Part shown: positions 17,011 to 25,459 of the stretch, piece by piece
How the letters are laid out: each line of letters starts with the position of its first letter
How positions within the stretch are numbered: position 1 is the first letter of the stretch
Source: JBAZWV01 sp964393325
GTDB taxonomy: Bacteria > Patescibacteriota > Patescibacteriia > 2-12-FULL-60-25
NCBI GenBank assembly: GCA_964393325.1
Contig: CAYMTE010000005.1
Span: 10,938-74,937 of the forward strand
Reading direction: 5' to 3'
DNA: 64,000 nt
Position numbers and translations under genes: made by a program
Notes under the pieces: model-generated
Database searches by the model: none
What the model was told of the DNA's origin: nothing
Seen by the model: the letters and a program-made list of their open reading frames with translations, nothing else

Positions 17011-18274
17011 TCCGAAATACATCCGCGAACATGCGGCAGAGGTGAAACAGAACTGCGAACGTCGAAACGTCCGCGTTGATCTTGATCGGTTTTTGCAGCT
17101 TGATGAGGAGCGGTTGTCTCGTACCCGGGATGTCGAGGCCCTTCGCGCCGAGCGGAACACGGTTGCAAATCAGATGAAATCCGTGTCGGCGGATGACCGT
17201 GAGGCATTGATCGCGAAGGGGAAAACGCTGAAGGATGAGATCGCTTCAAAAGAGCAGGAATTATCCGATTTGGAAGGGGAGTGGAAGACGATATTGCTTC
17301 AGATTCCGAACATGACGCACCCGGATTCACCGGACGGAAAAACCGATGAGGAAAACGTGGAAATCCGGCAGGTGGGCGAGGTGGTGAAGCTCGATGCGCC
17401 TTTGGATCACGTCGCGCTTGCCGAAAAACACGACCTTATTGATTTTGAACGCGGCGCAAAAGTCGCTGGCGCGAAGTTTTATTTTTTGAAAGGGAAGTTG
17501 GCATTGCTGGAACAGGCATTGATTCGTTTTGCGCTCGACTATCTGACGAAGGAAGGATATGTCGCGTTGTCGACGCCGGATCTTGCGAAGGATGAGGTAC
17601 TCCTTGGAACGGGATTTAATCCGCGCGGAAATGAAACACAGATTTACTCAATAGAAAATTCCGATCTTTCCTTGATCGGTACGGCAGAGATCACCGTTGG
17701 CGGGTATCACATGAATGAGACGCTGTCCGAAGAAGACGCGCCGATCAAGTACGCCGCTATTTCGCATTGCTATCGAACAGAAGCGGGAACGTACGGACGG
17801 GAATCCTACGGGTTGTATCGCGTGCATCAATTTTCGAAAGTTGAAATGTTTGTTTTCTGCACACCTGAACAGTCAGAGGCGCTTCACGCGGAGCTATTGC
17901 GCCATGAAGAGGCGATCTTTCAGGCGCTCGAGATTCCATATCGCGTCGTAGATATCTGTACGGGTGATCTTGGTGGACCGGCCTACCGCAAATACGACTT
18001 GGAAGCGTGGATGTGGGGGCGCGGTGAAGGAAAGGGTGGTTGGGGTGAGGTCACGTCAACATCGAATTGCACGGACTACCAGGCGCGTCGCTTGAATATT
18101 CGCGTCAAATCAAAGGATGGAACGACGCAGCTCGCGCATACGTTAAACGGTACCGCGATTTCCGTCGCACGCGCGCTTATCGCACTGCTTGAAAATCATC
18201 AGCAACCGGACGGATCGATCCGCATTCCGAAGGCATTGGTTCCGTACTGTGGATTTGATACGATTGCCTCATGA
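17003..18274 (+). CDS. serS: Seryl-tRNA synthetase
   Basis: 423 residues. The N-terminal long coiled-coil arm (residues ~1-100, including LDEERLSRTRDVEALRAERN) binds the tRNA-Ser variable arm. The class II catalytic core follows, with motif 2 CYRTEAGTYGRESYGLYRVHQF and motif 3 near the C-terminus (NGTAISVARALIALLENHQ). The usual start MLDPKYIRE is at 17003. It ends in TGA, overlapping the alr ATG by 4 nt, which also shows that UGA is a stop in this organism. Confidence 0.96.
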   Translation: MLDPKYIREHAAEVKQNCERRNVRVDLDRFLQLDEERLSRTRDVEALRAERNTVANQMKSVSADDREALIAKGKTLKDEIASKEQELSDLEGEWKTILLQIPNMTHPDSPDGKTDEENVEIRQVGEVVKLDAPLDHVALAEKHDLIDFERGAKVAGAKFYFLKGKLALLEQALIRFALDYLTKEGYVALSTPDLAKDEVLLGTGFNPRGNETQIYSIENSDLSLIGTAEITVGGYHMNETLSEEDAPIKYAAISHCYRTEAGTYGRESYGLYRVHQFSKVEMFVFCTPEQSEALHAELLRHEEAIFQALEIPYRVVDICTGDLGGPAYRKYDLEAWMWGRGEGKGGWGEVTSTSNCTDYQARRLNIRVKSKDGTTQLAHTLNGTAISVARALIALLENHQQPDGSIRIPKALVPYCGFDTIAS

Positions 18275-19440
18275 CGCGTACGGCGAAAACGTGGGTTGAG
18301 ATTTCAAAACGCGCCCTGACGCAGAATGTCCGGGCGTTTCGTCGTCACGTTGGAAAGGAGACGTCGGTGATGGCGGTCGTGAAGTCCAACGCGTACGGCC
18401 ACGGTCTTGTTGAAGTCGCAACGATTGCGGACAAAGAAGGTGCCGCGTGGTTCGGTGTCGATAATATTGATGAAGGGATCACGCTTCGAAAAAATGGCAT
18501 CACAAAGCCAATTTTGCTTTTAGGTTACACGTTAAACGATCGTCTCGCGGAATGTGTGAAACATCGACTCTCATTCGTGGTCTACAATCTCGAAACGGTA
18601 GATGCGCTCAAAAAACTCCGTTTAAAACCCCTTCATCGGCACGCGGCACTCGGCACTCGTGCCGCGTTTGTTCATATTAAAATTGAAACCGGGACAACGC
18701 GTCAGGGTGTGTCTGGAGATGATCTCCGAACCCTTGTACGAGCGCTCAAGGAGACGCCCGGTGTTGTCATTGAAGGCGTCTCAACCCATTTTGCGAATAT
18801 CGAAGATACGACGGATCATTCATATGCCGAAGGGCAGCTCGTGCGATTTAACGACGCGCTTTCTCTTCTCCGCGAAGAAGGTGTTGATCCGCCTTGGAAG
18901 CACGCCGCATGCAGCGCGGCGACGGTATTATTTCCGGACACATACTTCAATCTTGTTCGGCTCGGCGTATCGATGTACGGATTATGGTCATCAAAGGAAA
19001 CACAGGCAATTGCACAAACGCGATCATCATCTCTCCAGTTGAAGCCTGTATTGACGTGGAAGACGGTTGTCGCGCAGGTGAAGCGGGTAAAAAAGGGAAC
19101 GCCTGTAAGTTACGGATTAACGGAACGAGTGAAGCGGGATTCCACGCTCGCTGTTCTTCCGGTGGGATATTGGGACGGGTTTGATCGCAGCCTTTCGAGC
19201 GTCGGTGAAGTTCTCATTAAAGGGCATCGATGCAAAGTCATGGGACGTGTATGTATGAATATGTGTGTCGTCGACGTGACGGACGTGCCGAATGTTCGGG
19301 TTGAAGACGAGGTCGTGATTCTGGGATCGCAGCGCGGAGAGCGTGTGAGCGCAGAAGATATTGCATCAAAAGTTGGTACAATCAATTACGAGATCGTTAC
19401 GCGCATTAATCCGCTGCTACCGCGCGTTGTTTCACCATAA
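18271..19440 (+). CDS. alr: Alanine racemase
   Basis: 389 residues. The PLP-binding lysine lies in AVVKSNAYGHG. The second catalytic residue, a Tyr in the C-terminal beta domain, falls within VSYGLTERV. The conserved C-terminal segments RVCMNMCVVDVTD and EIVTRINPLLPRV are also present. It makes D-alanine for peptidoglycan. An inserted or divergent stretch (about 110-128, LKKLRLKPLHRHAALGT) is slightly unusual. It overlaps serS by 4 nt and is followed by ftsQ after 3 nt, giving a wall and division module. Confidence 0.95.
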   Translation: MTRTAKTWVEISKRALTQNVRAFRRHVGKETSVMAVVKSNAYGHGLVEVATIADKEGAAWFGVDNIDEGITLRKNGITKPILLLGYTLNDRLAECVKHRLSFVVYNLETVDALKKLRLKPLHRHAALGTRAAFVHIKIETGTTRQGVSGDDLRTLVRALKETPGVVIEGVSTHFANIEDTTDHSYAEGQLVRFNDALSLLREEGVDPPWKHAACSAATVLFPDTYFNLVRLGVSMYGLWSSKETQAIAQTRSSSLQLKPVLTWKTVVAQVKRVKKGTPVSYGLTERVKRDSTLAVLPVGYWDGFDRSLSSVGEVLIKGHRCKVMGRVCMNMCVVDVTDVPNVRVEDEVVILGSQRGERVSAEDIASKVGTINYEIVTRINPLLPRVVSP

Positions 19441-19443
19441 CGT

Positions 19444-20286
19444 ATGGACCCTCGAGAGGAACGTGGGGGAGGAATGTTCCGGGCTCGCCGTATAGAAGAC
19501 CGTCGATCAGGCTACGGAGCGGTTATTGCGATTGTCGCGGCATTTGCCGTCACGGGTTGGCTGTGGTTTTTGTTTCGTTCCGGATTTTTGGATGTCCAAA
19601 CGATAGATACGGGAGCGCTTCATGAGCTCGACAGGGGAGAAGTGCTCGCAGAAGTAGATCGAGCGCTTCAAGAAAAACCATGGAGACCGTGGAGTTATCG
19701 AAATCTCTTGCTCATAGATACGAATGAGCTTGCGAGTGTATTGCAGGACAGATTGTTCGCGGAATCAGTGACTGTGGAAAAGTCCTATCCTAACATTTTA
19801 CGACTCAAGATTCAGGAGAGGCAGAGGAGTGTCGTTGTTGTCTCAAATGACCAGTACGCACTCGTAGATGCGACAGGACTCGTGACCGGTGACGCAGATG
19901 GTGATGCGCTTCGTGCATCTAAGGATCGCGTTGCTGCTCGTGCCTTTGCGGATCAGATCCATTTACCGGTTATCGTTATGAAAACCGCAGATCCGTTGGC
20001 GCCGGGATTCCAAGTCGCGACGCCTGAACAGATGCGGCGTTGGCTAGATGCGACGCGTTATACGGTCCTAGGAGGCCTTCGATATAGGTTTATGAAGGTA
20101 GAGAGCCCTGAATCGTCTCTGGCGCGTTTTGTGAGTGAACGAGGCTACGATATCTACATAGACCTTACACATCCATTAGAGCCGCAGCTTGCAACGTACC
20201 TGGCATACATGAAAACAAAGCCGGATGAATCGAAGATAACGGCGTACGTCGATGTGCGTGTTCCAGGAAAGATTTTTATTAAATAG
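19444..20286 (+). CDS. ftsQ: FtsQ/DivIB-like division protein
   Basis: 280 residues. A basic cytoplasmic start (MFRARRIEDRRSG) and one membrane anchor (about residues 27-47) are followed by a POTRA-like domain: NLLLIDTNELASVLQDRLF, ESVTVEKSYPNILRLKIQER, VVVVSNDQYALVDATG. That order matches FtsQ/DivIB, the periplasmic connector of the divisome. Identity in this family is low, so the call rests on topology, motif order and position after alr. Confidence 0.75.
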   Translation: MDPREERGGGMFRARRIEDRRSGYGAVIAIVAAFAVTGWLWFLFRSGFLDVQTIDTGALHELDRGEVLAEVDRALQEKPWRPWSYRNLLLIDTNELASVLQDRLFAESVTVEKSYPNILRLKIQERQRSVVVVSNDQYALVDATGLVTGDADGDALRASKDRVAARAFADQIHLPVIVMKTADPLAPGFQVATPEQMRRWLDATRYTVLGGLRYRFMKVESPESSLARFVSERGYDIYIDLTHPLEPQLATYLAYMKTKPDESKITAYVDVRVPGKIFIK

Positions 20287-20692
20287 CGATCAATCAGATA
20301 GTCATGGGTCTGGAAGTCGTTAACCGCTCAACGGCCTTTTAAAAGCCTACATGGTGCGTATAACATATATTGTGCGACGCATGTTTAGTTTGCCGTTGTG
20401 GGGCTTTTGTTGCGTTGGTCTCCCTACCCCACCGTTAAAAAAAAGAAAAAAACGAGAGAATCCTATTTTGGTCATTTATATATTTTTTATTCTGAACGTC
20501 TTGTTTCGTATTCGTCTTCGTTACCTTCTGACACTCACGAATATTTTTTTTAAAATTATTTTTTTGCAGGACGGCTCGTGAATAATTTATTCAATGCATT
20601 ACGAGCTTATTTCCGTTTAAGGGCCTATATACACTCCCCTTCCTCGCCTCTTGGGTTAGCTGTAGAAGAACATAACGTCATGTATATAATAT
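20287..20692. other. AT-rich spacer without a supported gene
   Basis: About 400 bp, strikingly AT-rich against its surroundings, with long A and T runs (for example around 20440 and 20548). It includes a GGC-TTTTAAAA-GCC palindrome near 20334 just after ftsQ. A 76-codon frame at 20351-20581 is low-complexity and I do not accept it as a gene. The stretch may hold the ftsQ transcript end and upstream elements of the next promoter. Confidence 0.5.
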
Positions 20693-20721
20693 TTGACAAA
20701 ACCCTTATCTTGCACTAAATT
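20693..20721 (+). promoter_or_regulatory. Strong promoter of the GC-rich ORFan gene
   Basis: TTGACA (20693-20698), a 17-nt spacer, TAAATT (20716-20721), within very AT-rich DNA. Transcription would start near 20728, giving a leader of about 150 nt. Confidence 0.8.
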
Positions 20722-20748
20722 ATTTCTTCGAACATTCAAAGAAACAAT

Positions 20749-20802
20749 TTTGAAAACGGCGTATTACGGCCAAAAAGTTGGCCTTAGCATGCCGTTTTCA
20801 AA
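20749..20802 (+). promoter_or_regulatory. Long hairpin in the 5' leader
   Basis: TTTGAAAACGGC (20749-20760) pairs perfectly with GCCGTTTTCAAA (20791-20802). Inside it GGCCAA (20768-20773) pairs with TTGGCC (20778-20783) around an AAAG loop. The 7-nt segments between them can mostly pair too, so the whole is one near-continuous stem of about 25 bp. A smaller hairpin CGCGA/TCGCG follows near 20824-20837. No U-run follows the long hairpin, so a terminator is unlikely; an mRNA-stability or regulatory element is inferred. Confidence 0.75.
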
Positions 20803-20877
20803 CCAAGGGCAAGTCTTAAGGCCGCGAATCCTCGCGACCCGGACCAGCCGAACGGCACCCAAAGGAGGCAAGCCATC

Positions 20878-21699
20878 ATGGCCAGCCTTTCGACCAACAC
20901 GGACGGAGAGATCACGGAGTTCAAGGGCCGCCTCGCTCGTGCGGGCTTCACGGCGGAGATCGTCCGCGAGGTGAACACCGGCGACGACAACGAGCTGGCG
21001 AAGCTCATGTACGAGACGCTCATGCGCCACCCGCGCTTCGCGCTCGTGCACGGCCTCTTCACCTCGACCGAGAAGCAGATCGCCCGCGTGCGCGAGTGGA
21101 ACAAGGAGTTCGGCTGGGGCATCTCCGACGAGGCCTTCGCCGCGGCGGAGAAGTCCGTCCCGGCCTGGCCCGAGGAGAAGCTCGTCGCCGTCGTGCTCGT
21201 CCCCTACCTCGCCGACAAGACGAACGAGGACGAGAAGACGGTCACGAGCGGCCTCGAGCGCACGTTCCACGAGCTGTGGGCGCGGGCGAAGGCGGAGCAG
21301 GAGGCGAACTGGCGCTGGGACGGCTACGACAAGGCCGGCCCCGAGCGTCTCCGCCTCCACAAGGGCATCGAGCACAAGGTCGGCCTCCGCTGGGAGGTCA
21401 TCAACCTGGGCTCGCAGCGCAACAAGAAGCCCTGCGACGTCCGCTCCGCGAAGTCCTCGCCCCACGCCGGCATCCTCGCCGCCGCCGCGCTCCACCTCCA
21501 GTGGGTCAAGAGCATGGACGGCGACAAGGTGCCCTACGCGTGGGTCCCGGGCTACGAGGTCTCGGTTCCCGGCGGCGATCCGTGGGCGGACGTGCCGAGC
21601 CTGTACTTCCTTCGCGACGACCGCGAGATCAGGCTGGACTGCAGCTGGGGCGACAACTGCGATCCGGGGTGGGCGGTGCCTTCGTTCGTCCGGGAGTAG
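20878..21699 (+). CDS. GC-rich ORFan protein, 273 aa
   Basis: No function known to me; it resembles a recurring family of Parcubacteria ORFans (recollection, not checked). It is soluble, Trp-rich and without a signal peptide. Recognisable segments are VHGLFTSTEKQ (about 60-70), RVREWNKEFGWGISD, GLRWEVINLGSQ, SPHAGILAAAALHLQWVKSM and the terminal AVPSFVRE. Its codons end almost always in C or G, giving a GC content far above the flanking genes. It has a perfect Shine-Dalgarno (AAAGGAGG, about 20862-20869), a strong promoter, a hairpin leader and two 3' hairpins. This suggests high expression, foreign origin, or both. Confidence 0.8.
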   Translation: MASLSTNTDGEITEFKGRLARAGFTAEIVREVNTGDDNELAKLMYETLMRHPRFALVHGLFTSTEKQIARVREWNKEFGWGISDEAFAAAEKSVPAWPEEKLVAVVLVPYLADKTNEDEKTVTSGLERTFHELWARAKAEQEANWRWDGYDKAGPERLRLHKGIEHKVGLRWEVINLGSQRNKKPCDVRSAKSSPHAGILAAAALHLQWVKSMDGDKVPYAWVPGYEVSVPGGDPWADVPSLYFLRDDREIRLDCSWGDNCDPGWAVPSFVRE

Positions 21700-21717
21700 G
21701 TCGGCTCTCGGAGCTCG

Positions 21718-21820
21718 GCCACGTAAAACGCTTCGCGTCACGTGGCCAAGCCGGCATCTACAACGCAACGCTCACAAAAGAGCTTGCGTCTCTCTCGTAG
21801 ATGCCGGCTTTTTTGTTTTC
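21718..21820 (+). terminator. Double hairpin terminator of the ORFan gene
   Basis: First hairpin GCCACGT / ACGTGGC (21718-21746) with an inner ACGC-TTC-GCGT. A second, larger one follows: AAGCCGGCATCTAC (21748-21761) with GTAGATGCCGGCTT (21797-21810), an inner stem GCTC/GAGC, then TTTTTTGTTTT. The 14-bp outer stem is unusually long for an ordinary terminator. Confidence 0.85.
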
Positions 21821-21854
21821 TAACGTTTCAATATCTGCGACGCCGTATGAACAA

Positions 21855-21898
21855 TAAAAAAACGACCGCTTTGGAGTTCCCAAAGGGTCGTTGTGAGT
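21855..21898 (-). terminator. Terminator of the J-domain operon
   Basis: On the minus strand AACGACCCTTTGG / CCAAAGCGGTCGTT around GAACT, followed by TTTTTTA. It lies just downstream of the 484-residue protein gene. Confidence 0.85.
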
Positions 21899-21901
21899 TG
21901 G

Positions 21902-23356
21902 TTACGCTCGACGACGCGTCGTCTTCCGAGTCTTCGACGGTTTCGGGTCGTCGAGGTCCTCGTGAGTCACGACGCCGAGGCGTACGAGATTCTCAATGGT
22001 TTGTTGGTTTAACGTGCCAGGTTTTGCTTCTAGGACAGTGCTGCGCACCCTGTCCTTAATGTCTTTCTGCACGCTTTTTTGAAGCTTCTCGTAGTAGCGG
22101 AGGATGTCTTGCATCGTATACGAGTGGCTATACAGGAGCGAGATATACTCGTCTCCCAGTAGCTGCTTCCAGTTGAACAGTTTCAGAATCTCCAGACGCT
22201 GTTCTGGCGTGAGTTTTTTTTCTAGCGTCCGTTCGGCATCTTCTCTGCAGAGAAGATGCCTGTTTAGTGTATCGGCTACGAACCGCACATGCTCCAGGCT
22301 CGCGATGAGGCAGAAGACTTCGGACGGCACGAGGTCGTCGTAGCCGAGGGAGCGAACCCATCCGATCGCCGCGCGAACGTTGTCACAAATAACGGTGCGT
22401 TCCTGTGCCGTTACCGGTCGTCGGAGTTGTCTCGCAAACCGGAGGAGAACGTTGTTTTCGATGAGACGTTCGTTTTCCGCCCGACGGATCTGCGCGCGAG
22501 CTTTTTTGAAGCTCGCTTGGTCGATCCATGCGCTCTCCAGATCGCCGCATGCGGCAAGCATGGTCCAGGTGGTGAAGAGAGCGCGTGGAAGATCGGAAAT
22601 GTGGTCAATCGAAACCGTTGAGGGGAACTGCGTCGATTCGAGAATCGGCGTCACGAGAGAGAGCGTCGTCTCGATTGCGCGCATCTCTTTTTGTGCGAGA
22701 TGCGCGGTGTAGGCGTACTCGAACTCGTGCGCGATCGGCTCGAACGAGAGCGCTATGATGTCGCGTTCTCGGGAATCGACGTGCAGACGGTTGTAGTGCC
22801 CACGCACGATGCTTTTCCCCCCAATAGACAAGCAGACGCGCTGCTTCCTCTGGATGCGTTCTTTCGCTTGTAGGATCTCTTTGCGTGTCTCTTGTGTGAG
22901 CTTGATGAGCCCTCCAAAAAACATGCTGACGGATCCCGCGACCTCCATGAGCGGTGTGCGTGTCTTGTACATCGACGCGGCAGCATGACTTTGCCGGAGG
23001 GCATTGAGGAGGTCTTTTGCTGCCTCCTCGACGGTTGCATAGCGAAGGAGAAGTCCTTGACTGATCAACCGATGCGCGACCGGGATGACAGTCGTCAGAA
23101 TATCGCGCGGCGAGGTTAGGGTTGTGATGCCCATTTTTTCGCCGACGCGAACGATAACGGGCCACAGGCCTTCGGTCAGAAGTTCCTCGACAGGTAGTTC
23201 CTGCCACTCCGCTTGTCCGAGCTCCGTCGTTTGGATGTTGCCGGCAGACGCTTCGTATACCGTATGGAAGAGCGCTGCGAGAGGCGCTCCGGTGAAGCGT
23301 GGAGCGACCTTTTTGTCTGCTTCTCGAGGAAGCAGAACGAGAGCGCTTACTGTCAT
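21902..23356 (-). CDS. Unknown protein, 484 aa, last gene of J-domain operon
   Basis: Not recognised. It is predominantly helical, without membrane segments that I trust. It has a central FGGLIKLTQETRKEILQAKERIQRK helix, a possible small beta-domain around KQRVCLSIGGKSIVRGHYNRLHVDS, and a Lys/Arg-rich tail (KPSKTRKTTRRRA) that could bind nucleic acid. The ATG at 23356 is chosen over 23392 because GGAGG lies 6 nt before it. A GC-rich stem (GCCCC...GGGGC) lies in the spacer after the preceding gene. It is last in the order J-protein, 165-aa protein, 309-aa protein, this one. Confidence 0.7.
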   Translation of the reverse strand: MTVSALVLLPREADKKVAPRFTGAPLAALFHTVYEASAGNIQTTELGQAEWQELPVEELLTEGLWPVIVRVGEKMGITTLTSPRDILTTVIPVAHRLISQGLLLRYATVEEAAKDLLNALRQSHAAASMYKTRTPLMEVAGSVSMFFGGLIKLTQETRKEILQAKERIQRKQRVCLSIGGKSIVRGHYNRLHVDSRERDIIALSFEPIAHEFEYAYTAHLAQKEMRAIETTLSLVTPILESTQFPSTVSIDHISDLPRALFTTWTMLAACGDLESAWIDQASFKKARAQIRRAENERLIENNVLLRFARQLRRPVTAQERTVICDNVRAAIGWVRSLGYDDLVPSEVFCLIASLEHVRFVADTLNRHLLCREDAERTLEKKLTPEQRLEILKLFNWKQLLGDEYISLLYSHSYTMQDILRYYEKLQKSVQKDIKDRVRSTVLEAKPGTLNQQTIENLVRLGVVTHEDLDDPKPSKTRKTTRRRA

Positions 23357-23416
23357 CAGAGACCTCCGTTTGGAAAAGCCCCCGACCCGCACGACGCGAA
23401 TCAGGGGCTATGAAGG

Positions 23417-24346
23417 TTAGAACCCAACCCCTTGTTTGAGGCGGGCCGCGACCGCGACTGCATCCGTTTCGGGCAGACGCTTGGATGCCGTCTGTCGCGA
23501 CGCGGCGACCGCGGCGGCGAAGTCCGTGGCGTGTGCGAGGGTCAGCGAAGGGGTCGCTTCCTCCTCGACGCGCAGCAGGAGATGCTCGAGCTCCGTCGTC
23601 CCCTCCTGGGGATCGATTCCGAGTTCGAGCATGGTCGATTTGTGGACATCGACCTCGTGGTTGGTCGCGATCGCGAACAAGATCCACTCCCTCAAGGAGA
23701 ACGTCCCGATCACGCGCGAACAGATGTCGCCGTAGTCGGGTCGGTCCTTGATCTTGTACGCCCACCGGCAGAGCCGGTCGGCTGTGTCGCGACGATATTC
23801 CGGAGTGAGACGCGAGTCGTCGTCCTCGACCGTCTGCGCCTCCTCCTGGTAGGCAGGGGCGGCGTTGCGAGGCTCCTCGTCGTCTTCTCCCCCGGGAGAC
23901 GTGTCTTCCACGTCCCCCTCCTCGAGCTCTGCCCCCTCCTCTTTCTCGAGGAGGGGGTGGCCCGTGTCGGACGTAACGTCTTTGACGATCGCGAGAATGA
24001 GCGCGTCCGCGTCAATGACGAAGGCTGCGCTGCTGGGCAGCTCTCCCCTCCCCGTGAGGAGCTCGGCCGTACGTTCTGCGGAGAGGTAGTCCGTGAGCAG
24101 GCTCTTGGACTGCGAGTCGGTACCGATCGTCTCGACGATCAGATCCAACGCGTCCGAGGACTGTCGCGGGGAAAGCCCCAGGTCGCTATCCGCGTTCCCG
24201 AGAACGGCGAGCGCCGCTGTCGGGTTTTGGCGGATGAGCGCGAGAACGCTCTCGCGTTGTTCTGCGTCGCGCCCAGAGAGCGCAAGTTTGAACGCACGTC
24301 CGGCATCTGCCGGCGAATCGAAGGAAACCTGAACGATGTCACTCAT
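23417..24346 (-). CDS. Unknown protein, 309 aa, acidic linker between helical halves
   Basis: Not recognised. An N-terminal helical half (residues 1-120, VQVSFDSPADAGRAFKLALS...) and a C-terminal half (about 180-309, RRDTADRLCRWAYKIKDRPD...) are joined by a strongly acidic, low-complexity linker (about 133-178, GAELEEGDVEDTSPGGEDDE). A Shine-Dalgarno AAAGGAG precedes the ATG, which overlaps the upstream stop by 4 nt. A long frame on the opposite strand here is a shadow of its GC-rich codons. Confidence 0.7.
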   Translation of the reverse strand: MSDIVQVSFDSPADAGRAFKLALSGRDAEQRESVLALIRQNPTAALAVLGNADSDLGLSPRQSSDALDLIVETIGTDSQSKSLLTDYLSAERTAELLTGRGELPSSAAFVIDADALILAIVKDVTSDTGHPLLEKEEGAELEEGDVEDTSPGGEDDEEPRNAAPAYQEEAQTVEDDDSRLTPEYRRDTADRLCRWAYKIKDRPDYGDICSRVIGTFSLREWILFAIATNHEVDVHKSTMLELGIDPQEGTTELEHLLLRVEEEATPSLTLAHATDFAAAVAASRQTASKRLPETDAVAVAARLKQGVGF

Positions 24347-24840
24347 GAATCACTCCTTTGGTCGAACAGGCTTCCCTGTTCATTGTCTTGGTCCGCCTCG
24401 TCCTTCTGCTCCTCCCCCGTCGGTTTCTTCGATTCTTTTGAATCGGTGAGAACCGTCGCGAGAATGCTCGCGATGCAGACGATGCTGACGGCGCCGTCGG
24501 GTGTTTCAAGGAGGAGTTGGAGAACCCGGTTCGCAGGGTGTGACGCCTTCAGCTTGAAGACGTCATCGAGCCCGCGTTGTCGAACCGCGGCCTGCAGTTT
24601 TTTTGGATTGCGCATGTTTCCTCGCAGATCAACGAGCGTGCGCTCATTGATCGAGACGACGCCGTTCGAGAGGATCGCGGCGAGATCGCCGCAATCCATG
24701 ATGCTGAGCGCGCTCCCGTCGGTCATCTCAGCGAGTTTTTTCGCTGTGTCGTCGCGCGTGTCGATACGCTCCCCTTCTGCGGTGCGGACGTACACGCTCA
24801 TTGCAGCTCGATATTCTTGAAGATCACTATCTATTCCCAT
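24343..24840 (-). CDS. Unknown protein, 165 aa, in J-domain operon
   Basis: Not recognised. A compact N-terminal region (1-130) ends in a hydrophobic stretch GAVSIVCIASILATVLT (about 116-132), a possible single membrane or buried helix. A hydrophilic acidic tail follows (KKPTGEEQKDEADQDNEQG). The Shine-Dalgarno AAAGGA lies upstream of the ATG. It overlaps the J-domain gene by 14 nt and the next gene by 4 nt, so the three are translationally coupled. Confidence 0.65.
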   Translation of the reverse strand: MGIDSDLQEYRAAMSVYVRTAEGERIDTRDDTAKKLAEMTDGSALSIMDCGDLAAILSNGVVSINERTLVDLRGNMRNPKKLQAAVRQRGLDDVFKLKASHPANRVLQLLLETPDGAVSIVCIASILATVLTDSKESKKPTGEEQKDEADQDNEQGSLFDQRSDS

Positions 24841-25339
24841 TTTCCGTTCCTTTCTTGTGTGTGAGTGCAACAAAGAGATCGCCGGGTTCACCGGCGTTAC
24901 GCCCTTCCCCGCCCGCTCCGATGATTCGGAGCCAGCGAGGTATGGGTCCGGTCGATGGCACGAAGAATTCGCGCTGGTCGACCACGACTTTCCCCTCTCG
25001 AATTTCTCCGCTGACGACCTCGTGTCCTCCCTGTTGGCTCGCTTTTGGTGCCGAAGGAAGAAGCGCGCTGATGAGACGGAGACCCGCTGGTCGCATGAAA
25101 AGATCATGCAGTGTCTGCGGGGCGCTGTTGGATCGGTCGTACCTCGCGCGTTTTCCGGGGTCCGAGAGCACCGTGTATGCCTGGGTTGCCTCGTTGAATC
25201 GCGCCGCCGCTTCCGCGTTTCCCGGATCTTTATCCGGGTGAGAGGCTCGCGCGATCGCACGATAGGCCTTCCGGAGTTCTTCCGTACTTGCCGTTTCGGC
25301 GACGCCGAGAACATCGTACAGGTTTCTTGCGATACCCAT
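24827..25339 (-). CDS. J-domain (DnaJ-like) co-chaperone, 170 aa
   Basis: The J domain occupies residues ~5-70: NLYDVLGVAETASTEELRKA, the HPD motif in RASHPDKDPGN, and FNEATQAYTVLSDPGKRARY. J domains stimulate Hsp70 ATPase and recruit substrates. The remainder lacks the Gly/Phe region, zinc fingers and C-terminal domains of true DnaJ, so this is a specialised type III J-protein. The ATG at 25339 is preferred over 25375 because AGAAAGGAAAGGGGG precedes it. It is first gene of a four-gene operon, which suggests it delivers the downstream proteins to Hsp70. Confidence 0.85.
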   Translation of the reverse strand: MGIARNLYDVLGVAETASTEELRKAYRAIARASHPDKDPGNAEAAARFNEATQAYTVLSDPGKRARYDRSNSAPQTLHDLFMRPAGLRLISALLPSAPKASQQGGHEVVSGEIREGKVVVDQREFFVPSTGPIPRWLRIIGAGGEGRNAGEPGDLFVALTHKKGTENGNR

Positions 25340-25380
25340 CCCCCTTTCCTTTCTGTATTGGTTGTCGATGAGCACATCGT

Positions 25381-25409
25381 ACGCTAAGCCATTTTTTTCA
25401 TTTTGTCAA
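25381..25409 (-). promoter_or_regulatory. Promoter of the J-domain operon
   Basis: Minus strand: TTGACA (25409-25404), a 17-nt spacer with an A-run, TAGCGT (25386-25381). Confidence 0.7.
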
Positions 25410-25433
25410 GCATCCCTGTCATGCGTCGGAGAT

Positions 25434-25458
25434 TAAAAAACCCCGACAATGATCGGGA
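25434..25458 (-). terminator. Terminator of gene 25460-26059
   Basis: Minus strand TCCCGATCATTGTCGGGG followed by TTTTTTAATC, directly at the stop codon of the NlpC/P60-like gene. Confidence 0.8.
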
Positions 25459-25459
25459 T

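Noticed and set aside
20351..20581. A 76-codon frame in the AT-rich spacer
   Set aside because: Low-complexity, no promoter or Shine-Dalgarno in place, and composition follows the AT-rich DNA.
23432..24820. A 462-codon plus-strand frame
   Set aside because: It is antisense to two coupled minus-strand genes with Shine-Dalgarno sites; GC-rich codons keep the opposite strand open. No motif is visible in it.
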